Part shown: one piece after another, positions 1-8,486 of the stretch
Numbering within the stretch: the stretch's first letter is position 1
Layout: every line of letters begins with the position of its first letter
DNA from: Micromonospora sp. CP22
GTDB taxonomy: Bacteria > Actinomycetota > Actinomycetes > Mycobacteriales > Micromonosporaceae
DNA: 64,000 nt
NCBI RefSeq assembly: GCF_009712475.1
Contig: NZ_VCJO01000010.1
Coordinates: 62,001-126,000, forward strand
Reading direction: 5' to 3'
Position numbers and translations under genes: made by a program
Notes under the pieces: generated by a model
Told to the model about the DNA's origin: nothing
What the model saw: only the letters and a program-made list of their open reading frames with translations
Databases searched by the model: none

Positions 1-2048
1 CGTCCGCAGCCGATGAGCGAGTTGCCGCGTCGCAGGTGCAGGCCGAACCAGGGGGCTTGCAGACCGGCGTGCATGACGTTGAGCCAGAGGGAGACCTCGG
101 CCAGCTCGACGGCGGTGCGGTTCAGGTCGACGCCGTAGCAGTTGTGCAGCGCGACGTACGCCTTCACCCGCTGGAGTTCCAGGTGGTACTGCTCCGGGTC
201 GAGGGTGGTGTCGAGTTCCTTCTGGCGGCGGCGCAGGTATTCGGCGGCGACCTGGTTGATGGCCTCGTTGAGGAACGCGCCGGAGCCCAGCGCCGGTTCG
301 CAGATGGTCCAGTCGAGCAGCTCCCGGGCGGGCGTGACCGTGTCGTCCTGGTCGAGGCGGTACTTCAGGGCCAGTTGGACGGTGACCTCGGTCAGCGACT
401 GCGGGGTGTAGTAGGAGGCGCTGGTCTGCCGGTCCCGACCGGCGAGCCGGTAGACGAACGCCCCGGGGGCGTAGCTGACTCGGCTGCGCACCCCCGTGTA
501 CGGGTCCTCCTTGTAGACGAAGACGTTGTCGTCGTACTCGTCGGCTTTGGAGGCGGGGATCATCCACGAGCCGTCCTTCGGGTCGCCGTTCTTGGCAACC
601 TCGTAGAGCTGCTCGGTGGCGACGAACCCGGTGTACGACATCAGGCCCTCGTAGACCGCGCCGAGCTGGTTGATGCCGAGCTGGGCGTACGAGATGAAGC
701 CGCCGCGGCGCTTGCGGCCGCCCTTGGTGAGCATCAGCCGGCGCAGCACCTGGTAGAGGACCTTGTTGCGCAGCCGGGTGTCGATGGTCGGCGCGTCCGC
801 GTCGTCCTCGTCGTCGCTGTCCGGCACGGGGATGAGGCGGCCGATGAGCTTGGTCTTCTCCGGCAGGAAAAGGTCCGACTTCATGGGTTCGAAGCGCAGG
901 CCCTCGCCCTCGCTGGCGTGCTCGTCGACCTCGGCGCCAGCACGCGGGCGGTGGCCGTCGTTGACCATGCGGAACAGCAGGTCCAGCGACTCGTACAGGT
1001 GGAAGCCGTCCTCAACGGAGGGGGCGAGCCGACGGCTGACCAGATCTCCGAGGCGGGCCAGGCTGTAGCCCTCGACGTACTGCGGGTCGTTGACCGGCAG
1101 CACCCCCAGCTCGGGGCGCGCCTCGGCGTAGAGCAGAAAGAGGATCCGGTAGAGGTAGCGCAGCGCTTCCCGGCCCAGGTCCTTGGCCAGTTCGTCTAGC
1201 GTCATCACGTCCTGCGGCTGGTAGCCGGCCTGGCGGATGCGGTCGAGAATCTCGTTGGCGATGAGTTCGACGGATACCTTCAGCCCTTCGCGCAGCTCGC
1301 CGGAGACGCCGACGGCGTGCTGACGGGAGCCGGCGACCAGGTCGGCGAGGGGTTCGGTGCCGCCCTCGGCGGGTGGGCGCAGCGAGTCCGCACCGAACAG
1401 GGCGGCGACGACGTCGTACTCCTTGTCGTCGTTGCGGGCGTAGAGGGTGTCCAGGCTGACGGCCAGGTAGCGGCCCTCACCCCAGGCCGCCCGGTCGGCG
1501 AGCGTGATCACGCCGCCGCTGAGGATCAGCACATACCGGGGCGGTTGTTCGGCTGCGAAGAGCCAGGATGCGAGCTTCGCGCCGGTGGTGATGGTCTCGT
1601 TGCCGGGCAGGGTGACCTCATCGAGCAGCCGACCCGCGCCGTCCTGGTCCTGGGCGGCCTCGGCGTCGACAGCCCAACCGCAGTCCAGTGCGACGATGCC
1701 GTGCGCCGCGCCCATCTCGGCGTGGGCGACGCGGATCTCGTGGTCGTGGCCGGCGCGCTCGACGATGATGGTCTGCGGCTGCGGCTCGAACCCGAACGCC
1801 GTCAACAGCTCCTGGTGCAGCTTGCGCAGCCGCTCCGGGTCGAAGAACTCGTCGTCGGCCAGCTCGGCCTTCGCGTCGAAGTAGGGGCGGCGCATGCCCC
1901 GCAAGCCGGTGCGCGGCGTCTGCTCACCGGCCTTTTCCCGCTCCGCCCACTGCTTGGCCAGGCCACCCTTGACGGTGGTGGGCAGGATCTCGGCCAGGTA
2001 GTGCGCGGACAGGTACTCGCCTCGGTTGGTCAGCGACTCGAAACTCAT
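1..2048 (-). CDS. drmMI: Adenine-specific DNA methylase, DISARM DrmMI-like (partial, runs off left edge)
   Basis: The first 682 residues are present; the C-terminus lies outside the window. The protein opens MSFESLTNRGEYLSAHYLAE. It has a long N-terminal region (about 1-560), then the SAM-binding motif I CEPALGSGAFLNEAIN, motif II GVDLNRTAVELAEVSLWL and the conserved HLRRGNSLIGCG stretch at the edge. The catalytic NPPY/F motif is expected just outside. This arrangement is that of Eco57I/COG1002-type N6-adenine methylases such as DrmMI and PglX. The ATG overlaps the helicase stop by 4 bp (ATGA), so the two are translationally coupled. In DISARM the methylase marks self DNA. The family call (N6-adenine methylase) is firm; assignment to DISARM rests on the helicase partner, because drmA, drmB and drmC are not visible. 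Confidence 0.8.
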   Translation of the reverse strand, partial: MSFESLTNRGEYLSAHYLAEILPTTVKGGLAKQWAEREKAGEQTPRTGLRGMRRPYFDAKAELADDEFFDPERLRKLHQELLTAFGFEPQPQTIIVERAGHDHEIRVAHAEMGAAHGIVALDCGWAVDAEAAQDQDGAGRLLDEVTLPGNETITTGAKLASWLFAAEQPPRYVLILSGGVITLADRAAWGEGRYLAVSLDTLYARNDDKEYDVVAALFGADSLRPPAEGGTEPLADLVAGSRQHAVGVSGELREGLKVSVELIANEILDRIRQAGYQPQDVMTLDELAKDLGREALRYLYRILFLLYAEARPELGVLPVNDPQYVEGYSLARLGDLVSRRLAPSVEDGFHLYESLDLLFRMVNDGHRPRAGAEVDEHASEGEGLRFEPMKSDLFLPEKTKLIGRLIPVPDSDDEDDADAPTIDTRLRNKVLYQVLRRLMLTKGGRKRRGGFISYAQLGINQLGAVYEGLMSYTGFVATEQLYEVAKNGDPKDGSWMIPASKADEYDDNVFVYKEDPYTGVRSRVSYAPGAFVYRLAGRDRQTSASYYTPQSLTEVTVQLALKYRLDQDDTVTPARELLDWTICEPALGSGAFLNEAINQVAAEYLRRRQKELDTTLDPEQYHLELQRVKAYVALHNCYGVDLNRTAVELAEVSLWLNVMHAGLQAPWFGLHLRRGNSLIGCG

Positions 2049-4843
2049 GCGGCACGCTCCGGAGACGGGACGAGGACGGCGAGGACGCGCAGCAGCGGAT
2101 CACCGGCGGTTTCCAGGCGGTCGAGCAGGTCATGCTGCTCGGCGACGGTCGCGGTGACCCGCTGGCGGCGCTTCTCCCGGTGTACGGCAGGCAGCTCGTC
2201 GAGGAGGCTGGCCTGCGCGAAGTGCGTCAACTGGTCGCGGTAGCGCTTCAGCGGCTCGGCGTTGGCCGCGTCCCACTCGGCGCGCTTGCTCTCCAGGTGC
2301 CGCCGGGCCACCTCGACGGCCTGCGGCAGGAGTTGCGTGAGTGGCTCGACGGCGACGGACTCCGCGCGGTTGACCATGTGCGGGCCGACACCGGCCGCGC
2401 GCAACACAGCGTCCATCGGCGCGATGACCGGCTCGCCGGGCAGGCCGGAGACGGCCATCCACTGCACGACGGTGGGCTGGCCGAGACGGTTGGCGTAGAC
2501 GCCCTGCACCAGGAAGACCGGCGCGTCGACGTCGGCGGTGAGCACCGGTGCCTGCTGGCGGCCAAGCCGGATGAGCACCTTGTCGACCAGCCAGTCCACC
2601 ATCGGGTGCACGTCGCTGAGGAAGGCGATCTCCGGCCACATCGGGGTGCGGCTCTGCCGGGCCTCGTCGAGCTTGCGCTGGGCGAGCCGCCGATCGAAGG
2701 TGACCTTCAGTCGCAGGTCCTCGCCTTCCCGGTGGGCGCGCAGGTAGGAACGGGGCAGGTCGGTGAGCCGGTGCACCAGGTCGTCGGGGGCGAGGAAGGT
2801 CAGCAGTTCCTCCTCCCGGCGCAGGTCGATGCGGTCCTCCGGCCGATCGTCGTAGATCTCGCTGAGCGCGGCGTCGACGAAGTCGCGGGTGGAGTCGAAC
2901 AGCTTCGGCACCCGGGCGCGGAGCACGTCGGCGTTGACCGGTGCGGTGCCGACCTCGCCGAACAGGTCGGCCATCACGTCGACCTCGGCGTGCGCGGCCT
3001 CGTACGACTCGTCCACGGTGCGGCCGTTGAGCAGGTCGCGGACCAGCCGGTCCTCCTCGGCCTTCGCGTCGTAGAGGCCGGTGGCGGCCTCGACGCTGCC
3101 GAGGCTGCGGTGAGCGTTCTCCTCCCGGTGGAGCAGCTTCTCGGAGACCGTCCGGTCGTCCTTGGCGTCCTCCCGGCTGGAGGTGAGGATCAGTGCCCGG
3201 AACTGCGGCCGGTGGCGCTGCCCGTACCGGTCGATGCGGCCGTTGCGCTGCTCGATGCGGATCAGGCTCCACGGGATGTCGTAGTGGATCAGGTGGTGGC
3301 ACTGCTGGTGCAGGTTGACGCCCTCGGATGCGACGTCGCCGGTGAACAGCAGCCGCACCTCGCTGCCGGCCAGTTCGAACTCTTGCAGGATGCGTTGCTC
3401 GTCGGTGTCGGCGACTCCGCCGTGCAGCACCCGCACGGCATTGGGCTTGAGGCCGAGCAGTGCGGGGACGGTCTCGGCCAGCCACTTGATGGTGGGCACC
3501 CGCTCGGAGAAGACCACCACGCGGGTGTCGCTGCCCTTGCCGACACCGATCCGCTTCAACTCGTCGACGAGGTGGGTGAGTTTGCTGGAGTCGCGGTCGA
3601 TCATCGCCGAGGTCAGCTCCGCGAGTCGATCCAGCGCCGTCCGTTCGGTGCCGGTCGCCTTCTTGCGTCGGTTGGTCACCGTCTCGTGCAGCGCCCGGTG
3701 CGACGACAGGAACGACTTCAACAGGGTGTACGGGAAGAGTCGGTGCTGGCCGGTGATCGCCTCGTCGCTCCACTTGCCGGCCAGCCACACGTCGGTCAAC
3801 TCGTCGAAGATCTGCTCCTCGGCGTGGGTCGCCGGGCAGTGCACCGCCTGGGAGGGGCCACGGTCGGCCCAACGGTCGCCCATCTGGTCGCGTACCTCCG
3901 GGCTGATCTTCGTGCGCCGCAGGTAGAGGTGGGCGATGTCCTCGGCCCGGTAGTCCCTCGGGTTGGCGATCGCGGCCGGGTCGAGCAGGGAGATCAGCTG
4001 GGCGAAGGACTCCTTGTCGCCGTTGTGCGGGGTGGCGCTGGCCAGCAGCAGCGCGTCGGTCTTCGCGGCGAGCCGGCGGGCCAGCTCGTTGCGCTGGGTG
4101 CCCTTGTTGATCAGGTTGTGTGACTCGTCGATGACGACCGCGTCCCAGGTACTGGCGTCGAGGTGGTGCCCGAACTGACCGGCGTCCTTGAGGGTGTCGA
4201 CCGAGATGATGGCCCGCTTGAAGTAGGTGAACGGGTTCCGCCCGGCGGGTATCTCCTGCTGGATGCGCTGGATGCCGGTCGAGTCCAGCCGAACCAGGGG
4301 GATGGCGAAGCGGGTCCAGAGTTCCCGCTGGAACTGTTCGAGCACCTGCTGCGGCGACACCACCAGGATGCGGTCGCCCCGGCCCCGGCGGATCAGTTCG
4401 GCGAGGATCAGCCCGATCTCCAGGGTCTTGCCGAGCCCGACCACGTCGGCGAGCAGGATGCGGGGACGGAGACCGGACAGGGCCAGCTCGACCGGGCGCT
4501 GCTGGTAGGTCAGCGGGTCGAGCAGGAACCGATCGGCCAGGGCCAGACCGCGTTCGGTGCGGGGCAACGGCGTACGCCGGAACACCGCCTCCAGGAACAG
4601 CCGACTCTGCCGGAACCGCGAGGAGGTGTCCCGTACCAGCACGGTGTCTTCCGGACGCATCGCCTGGATGTCGTCGAGGCCGTCGAAGAAGGTCGCCTCG
4701 ACGTCCTGCACGAACTCGGAGACACCGACCGCCTTGATCATGGCGCCGTCGGCAGTGCCGGTCTTGACGCTGCGTACCAGCCATTCCTCGTCCCGGACGA
4801 CGATGCGGGAGCCCGGGGCGAAGGCGTCCTGGGTGGTGGTCAT
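2045..4843 (-). CDS. drmD: SNF2-family helicase, DISARM DrmD-like
   Basis: About 932 residues. The chosen ATG (MTTTQDAFAPG) lies behind the Shine-Dalgarno AGGAAGG and 13 nt after the kinase stop; an upstream in-frame start inside the kinase gene is unlikely. The N-terminal domain (GSRIVVRDEEWLVRSV) precedes a two-lobed SF2 core: motif I LLADVVGLGKTLE near residue 135, DESH box near 245, SATPHNG motif III near 270, and C-lobe motifs ASEGVNLHQQ and QRNGRIDRYGQ near 520-545. Such ATPases translocate on double-stranded DNA. A SNF2 helicase directly followed by a COG1002 methylase is the core of class 1 DISARM, where DrmD acts with DrmMI, DrmA, DrmB and DrmC. A BREX-type helicase (BrxHII) or a standalone SNF2/methylase defence pair remains possible. 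Confidence 0.75.
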   Translation of the reverse strand: MTTTQDAFAPGSRIVVRDEEWLVRSVKTGTADGAMIKAVGVSEFVQDVEATFFDGLDDIQAMRPEDTVLVRDTSSRFRQSRLFLEAVFRRTPLPRTERGLALADRFLLDPLTYQQRPVELALSGLRPRILLADVVGLGKTLEIGLILAELIRRGRGDRILVVSPQQVLEQFQRELWTRFAIPLVRLDSTGIQRIQQEIPAGRNPFTYFKRAIISVDTLKDAGQFGHHLDASTWDAVVIDESHNLINKGTQRNELARRLAAKTDALLLASATPHNGDKESFAQLISLLDPAAIANPRDYRAEDIAHLYLRRTKISPEVRDQMGDRWADRGPSQAVHCPATHAEEQIFDELTDVWLAGKWSDEAITGQHRLFPYTLLKSFLSSHRALHETVTNRRKKATGTERTALDRLAELTSAMIDRDSSKLTHLVDELKRIGVGKGSDTRVVVFSERVPTIKWLAETVPALLGLKPNAVRVLHGGVADTDEQRILQEFELAGSEVRLLFTGDVASEGVNLHQQCHHLIHYDIPWSLIRIEQRNGRIDRYGQRHRPQFRALILTSSREDAKDDRTVSEKLLHREENAHRSLGSVEAATGLYDAKAEEDRLVRDLLNGRTVDESYEAAHAEVDVMADLFGEVGTAPVNADVLRARVPKLFDSTRDFVDAALSEIYDDRPEDRIDLRREEELLTFLAPDDLVHRLTDLPRSYLRAHREGEDLRLKVTFDRRLAQRKLDEARQSRTPMWPEIAFLSDVHPMVDWLVDKVLIRLGRQQAPVLTADVDAPVFLVQGVYANRLGQPTVVQWMAVSGLPGEPVIAPMDAVLRAAGVGPHMVNRAESVAVEPLTQLLPQAVEVARRHLESKRAEWDAANAEPLKRYRDQLTHFAQASLLDELPAVHREKRRQRVTATVAEQHDLLDRLETAGDPLLRVLAVLVPSPERAA

Positions 4844-4856
4844 CGTTACGGCCTTC

Positions 4857-5912
4857 CTAGAGGGTGGCGCGGCGGGCGTACCGGCGGCGCAGCCTGTCGA
4901 CAAGCCACTGCACATCGGCCTGTCCGGTCGGGCCGGGCTCCACGAGGGTGGTGGCCGGTCGGGATTCCTCGACAGTCGGCTCGACTGTCGTCACGCCCTC
5001 CGGATCCTGCTGGGGATCGTCCAGGTCAGGGGGCACCAGCAGTTCGGTCTCGCCCACGTAGGTCAGTGCCGCCACCTGCCGGCGCAGGTCCACCACGTTC
5101 GTGCCGCCGGCTGTGGTGGCGACGGCAAGCAGCCGACTGCGTACGGTGTCGAGGCTGGGCCGGGCGGTCGGGTCGTGGGCGAGCATCGCACCCAGCAGCG
5201 GGGCCAGCTCGCCGGGCACACCACTGAGGTCGGGCAGGTCGCTCGGCTCGGTGATGCGCAGCAGCAGGTTCCAGGAGTTGCTCTGCGGGTAGAGGGTGTG
5301 CCCGGTCAGCGCGAAGACCAGCGTCGCGGCGAGGCCGTAGACGTCGACGGCGGTGGTGAGGTCCCGTTCACCGCGTACCTGCTCGGGCGACATGTAGGCG
5401 GGGGTGCCGACCATCGCGCCCGGTTCGGTGAGGTAGTCGTTGCGATCGACGAGGACGGCGAGGCCGAAGTCGATGAGTTTCGGACCGTCCGGTCCGAGGA
5501 TGATGTTGTGCGGCTTCAGGTCGCGGTGCAGGATGCCGGCCTGATGCACCGTGGCCAGGCCCTCGGCCAGCATCGCGCCGACCATGGCACCGTGTGGTGT
5601 CGGCAGCGGCCCCTGGGCGTCGACGTGCTGACGCAGCGTGGCACCGGGGACGTACTCGACCGCCAACCAGGGCGGATCACCGAAGGGGTCGGCGTTCTCC
5701 AGCCGCGCCACTCGGGAGCCGTAGACCAGCTTCAGGCTCTCCACCTCGGCGGCGAACCGCTCCTGCATGGTCGGCGCGTCCAGCAACTGCTTCTTGATGA
5801 CTTTGATGGCGACCCGCTCCGCCGTCGGCGACACCGCGAACCACACGTCGCCCATGCCACCGGACCCGAGCGGCTTCACCAGTCGATAGCCGCCAATGTT
5901 GCCCAGTGCCAC
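4857..5912 (-). CDS. Soluble Ser/Thr protein kinase, first gene of the defence operon
   Basis: 351 residues with a GTG start behind GAGGAGG. The Hanks-type kinase domain (about 8-265) is complete: glycine loop GSGGMGDVWFA, catalytic Lys in VAIKVIKK (about 37), HRDLKPHN with catalytic Asp about 131, DFG at 148-150 and YMSPEQ in place of APE. The roughly 85-residue tail is acidic and Pro/Thr-rich with no membrane segment or PASTA repeats, so this is a cytosolic kinase rather than a PknB-type receptor. Only 13 nt separate it from the helicase gene, so it is almost certainly cotranscribed. BREX type 2 (Pgl) uses a kinase, PglW, but a kinase is not a core DISARM component. It may sense infection or control the helicase and methylase by phosphorylation; that is inference. 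Confidence 0.88.
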   Translation of the reverse strand: MALGNIGGYRLVKPLGSGGMGDVWFAVSPTAERVAIKVIKKQLLDAPTMQERFAAEVESLKLVYGSRVARLENADPFGDPPWLAVEYVPGATLRQHVDAQGPLPTPHGAMVGAMLAEGLATVHQAGILHRDLKPHNIILGPDGPKLIDFGLAVLVDRNDYLTEPGAMVGTPAYMSPEQVRGERDLTTAVDVYGLAATLVFALTGHTLYPQSNSWNLLLRITEPSDLPDLSGVPGELAPLLGAMLAHDPTARPSLDTVRSRLLAVATTAGGTNVVDLRRQVAALTYVGETELLVPPDLDDPQQDPEGVTTVEPTVEESRPATTLVEPGPTGQADVQWLVDRLRRRYARRATL

Positions 5913-6123
5913 CAGTCCTCCTCACGACGCCCCCGTACGACCATCGCCTCCCGTCGGTTCCAGCCGCGCGCCGGGTCGGGGACGCATGACCGTACAACGA
6001 ACGGCAACCCGTGGGCCAACAGCCGATCCGCTCGTTTCTCCTGGCCAGTCACCCTGACGGGGACAGAAAAGCGCAGGACGTGAGCCGGTCCGGCCGGTCG
6101 ATCCTCGGGCTCGCCACACCGCA

Positions 6124-6137
6124 GTCAGATATCTGAC
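6124..6137. promoter_or_regulatory. Perfect 14-bp palindrome, candidate operator
   Basis: GTCAGATATCTGAC reads identically on both strands. It lies 212 bp upstream of the kinase start and 118 bp upstream of the YjbR-family start, a position suited to a dimeric repressor acting on either gene. No cognate regulator is identifiable in the window. Confidence 0.35.
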
Positions 6138-6242
6138 GGTCACCCCTTTGGCTGTTACTCCTTCACGTACCGGCGACAGGGACGTCAGGTGATCCGTTCG
6201 CACTCGGAATACGACGTGCCGCGTCTTGTCGGACCCCCGTCG

Positions 6243-6248
6243 TAGCGT
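6243..6248 (+). promoter_or_regulatory. Leaderless -10 element TAGCGT
   Basis: TANNNT hexamer ending 6 nt before the ATG of the YjbR-family gene, with no Shine-Dalgarno sequence. The transcript probably starts at or next to the start codon. Confidence 0.5.
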
Positions 6249-6254
6249 GGGGCG

Positions 6255-6635
6255 ATGAGCGACATGGAGGCGATCGTCCGGCGGGCCTGCCTGCGTCTTC
6301 CCGAGGTCAGCGAACGGCTGAGCCACGGCACCCCGACCTGGTTCGTCCGGGGCAAGAAGTCGTTCGCCACCGTCTGGCCCGACGGCCACCACCAGGACGA
6401 TTTTCCGCACCTGTGGTGTGCCGCGCCGCCGGGCTCTGCGGCGGAGTTGATCGCGGAGGATCCGCGGACCTACTTCCGCCCGCCCTATGTGGGCCATCGC
6501 GGCTGGGTCGGGGTACGCCTCGACACCGGCATCGGTGCGGCCGAGCTGGCCGAGGTCATCGAGGACGGCTACCGGGCGGTGGCACCTCGGGCGCTGCTCG
6601 CCCGGCTGGCAGGTCCGCAGAGCCCCGCGTCGTAG
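6255..6635 (+). CDS. MmcQ/YjbR family protein
   Basis: 126 residues, the normal size for this family. It shows the family signatures: an N-terminal LRLPEVSERLSHGTPTWFVRGKKSFATVW, a central FPHLWCAAPPG strand and the closing VGHRGWVGVRL and I.DGYRAVAP segments. YjbR-like proteins have a double-wing DNA-binding-like fold; their substrate is usually unknown. It is monocistronic, apparently leaderless, and divergent from the defence operon, with no evidence of a functional link. Confidence 0.85.
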   Translation: MSDMEAIVRRACLRLPEVSERLSHGTPTWFVRGKKSFATVWPDGHHQDDFPHLWCAAPPGSAAELIAEDPRTYFRPPYVGHRGWVGVRLDTGIGAAELAEVIEDGYRAVAPRALLARLAGPQSPAS

Positions 6636-6693
6636 CGGCCTGACCGTTGCGCGCGGGGCCCCGCCTGCGCCGGGCGTGCCGGTCGGGCGGCGG

Positions 6694-8319
6694 TCAGCGG
6701 CTGACCCGGACCGCCAGTCGGTCCAGGTAGGACACCTGCAACCAGACGAGTATGGCCAGGAACAGCAGGAGGAGCGGAAGCGGCAGGACCGCGCCCAGTG
6801 CCAGTTCGTCCGCCGGGATCCGCATGGTGTTGATGTCCGTGATGACGCTCAGCGGTGCCGGTCGGCGGGGTGGCTGCGCCGCGAGCCACGGCCAGAGCAC
6901 CTGTCCGGCGCTGACCAGCCAGGTGACCACACCGACCAGCACGACCATCGGCGCGGCCGGGGCGACCATGCTGCGGACGAAGCTCCCGCCCGCCCGCCAG
7001 CGGGGCTCCAGCCCACGGAACAGCACGGTGAACAGGAACAACGCCGGGATACTCACCCAGCCGGGCGGCATCGCGCCGAGGAACGTGCCGATCTGTCCGG
7101 CGTCGCGGGTCCGCAGGTACGCCTCGATGGCCAGTGGTCCGGTGCCGACGAACAGCCACGGCGCGAACGGCAGGAGGAGCAACTCGCTGAAGCGGCCGAG
7201 CGGGCGCAACCCCCCGATGGCGAACCCGCCGAGTGCCGCGATGGTGATCGTGACCAGCGCCGACACCAGCGTCGGCAGCCACGTCAACGTCAGCATCTCG
7301 GCCAGGTCGGGAGACGGCATCGGCGCGACGTCGTTGGTGTACCGCAGGCTGCGGCGCAACCACGGCCACGCCGCCCACAGCATGACACCGACGAGGAACA
7401 CGCCCGCTACGACCAGCCCGATCCCGCTCTTTCGGCGGCCGCCCTCCGCCGCCGCGCTCGAATCGGTGGTGGTGTGGTTGTCGTTCTCGCGGTCGGCGGC
7501 GCGGTCGACGGTTTCGATCCGGATGCGACTGGCCAGCAGCAGCGCCGTCGCGGCCAGCCCCAGCAGGGCCAGCGGGATGAGCAGCAGTACCGCGGCGGCC
7601 GAACCGCCACCGAGGTCCATCCTGATCAGGGAGGCCATCACCACGTGGGTGAGCGGAACCTCGGTCCGGACGGTCAGCAGCGGCGCGGTGAAGCTCTGCA
7701 ACGTCGCCGCGAGGATCCCGAACAGCAGCAGGCCGGCGACGGTCAGCGCCGCTGGCAGCGCGTCTCGGCGGTGCCGCCGACCACGCATCGTGGCGAGGAA
7801 TGCCGTGGTGGCGACCGCCATGACCAGCCCGGCGGCACCGACTGCGGTCAACTCCGCGAGGGTGGCCCACGGACGGGCGCCGATCTCGGCCGGCTCCAAC
7901 CGGTCGAGACGCCAACCCACGAGCAGCGCCACCGGCGCGTACCCGGCGACCGGCACGGCAAGGAGCGCACGGGTGGCCCGCCTGGCCGAACGCCCGGTGC
8001 GGTCGGCGAGCAGCGCCAGCAGCGGCGCCACCAGCAGAGCCAGCGCCAGCGGGACCAGCGTCAGCACCAGGGTCCAGCCGAAGTCCGCGACGATTCCCCG
8101 TTCGAGGAGTCGCTGGTAGTTGTCGGCACCGACGCTCTGCACCGGGCCGCGCAGGTTGTCTCGGGTCGTCGAACGCCACACGGTCAGCGCGGTGGGTATC
8201 AGGTACGACCACACGAGGGCGAGCAACGCGGGAATCAGCAGGACGAATCCGATGCCGATCCGGGCACCACTGCCCAACCCACCAGGGGCCACCTTCGCCG
8301 GGGGTGCTGCGATGCTCAT
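6694..8319 (-). CDS. Multi-spanning membrane protein resembling fused sugar ABC-transporter permeases
   Basis: 541 residues from ATG 8319, which has AAGGAG 4-5 nt upstream; a longer reading frame from 8385 lacks a good ribosome site. The N-terminal half (membrane segment LLIPALLALVWSYLIPTALT, then ADNYQRLL) resembles MalF-type permeases. A hydrophilic stretch rich in Asn/Thr/Ser (about 275-310) separates it from a second membrane half that resembles MalG (LTWLPTLVSALVTITIAALG). Roughly ten or more helices in all. No ATPase or solute-binding gene is adjacent, so transport is unproven; it may use a shared ATPase elsewhere or be a divergent non-transport derivative. The next gene upstream (8482-10092) has the same orientation. 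Confidence 0.6.
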   Translation of the reverse strand: MSIAAPPAKVAPGGLGSGARIGIGFVLLIPALLALVWSYLIPTALTVWRSTTRDNLRGPVQSVGADNYQRLLERGIVADFGWTLVLTLVPLALALLVAPLLALLADRTGRSARRATRALLAVPVAGYAPVALLVGWRLDRLEPAEIGARPWATLAELTAVGAAGLVMAVATTAFLATMRGRRHRRDALPAALTVAGLLLFGILAATLQSFTAPLLTVRTEVPLTHVVMASLIRMDLGGGSAAAVLLLIPLALLGLAATALLLASRIRIETVDRAADRENDNHTTTDSSAAAEGGRRKSGIGLVVAGVFLVGVMLWAAWPWLRRSLRYTNDVAPMPSPDLAEMLTLTWLPTLVSALVTITIAALGGFAIGGLRPLGRFSELLLLPFAPWLFVGTGPLAIEAYLRTRDAGQIGTFLGAMPPGWVSIPALFLFTVLFRGLEPRWRAGGSFVRSMVAPAAPMVVLVGVVTWLVSAGQVLWPWLAAQPPRRPAPLSVITDINTMRIPADELALGAVLPLPLLLLFLAILVWLQVSYLDRLAVRVSR

Positions 8320-8444
8320 GATGCTCCTTGCCTCGTCGAGCCCTGGCCGGACCTGACGATAGGCGTGATGATCAACCGACGCCACGATTCAGACCGATGA
8401 AGATCGCCGGAATCGCGTCGATCGGGTACGGGCACCCGCCAGCG

Positions 8445-8486
8445 GTGGGTACGCGTACTCAGCGTGGGTGGGTGCGCGTGCTCAGC
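8445..8486. repeat. Two imperfect 19-bp direct repeats at a gene end
   Basis: 8445-8463 and 8468-8486 differ at two positions (GTGGGTACGCGTACTCAGC against GTGGGTGCGCGTGCTCAGC). The second copy covers the stop codon of the lipoprotein gene. Function unknown; it may simply be a local duplication. Confidence 0.5.

Larger units (their letters stand above)
5913..6254. other. Divergent intergenic region, kinase operon / mmcQ-like gene
   Basis: 342 bp without a convincing gene. It should carry the promoter of the kinase-helicase-methylase operon (leftward) and that of the YjbR-family gene (rightward). The only distinctive signals are a 14-bp palindrome at 6124-6137 and a -10 hexamer 6 nt before the rightward ATG. 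Base composition is lower in GC between about 6120 and 6170 than in the flanking genes. Confidence 0.6.

Noticed and set aside
2132..4123. Long open frame on the plus strand opposite the helicase gene (663 codons)
   Set aside because: Typical antisense shadow in high-GC DNA; no family motifs, while the minus strand has complete helicase motifs.
5922..6497. Minus-strand open frame antisense to the YjbR-family gene
   Set aside because: Overlaps a well-supported gene and lacks a plausible start or recognizable protein features.
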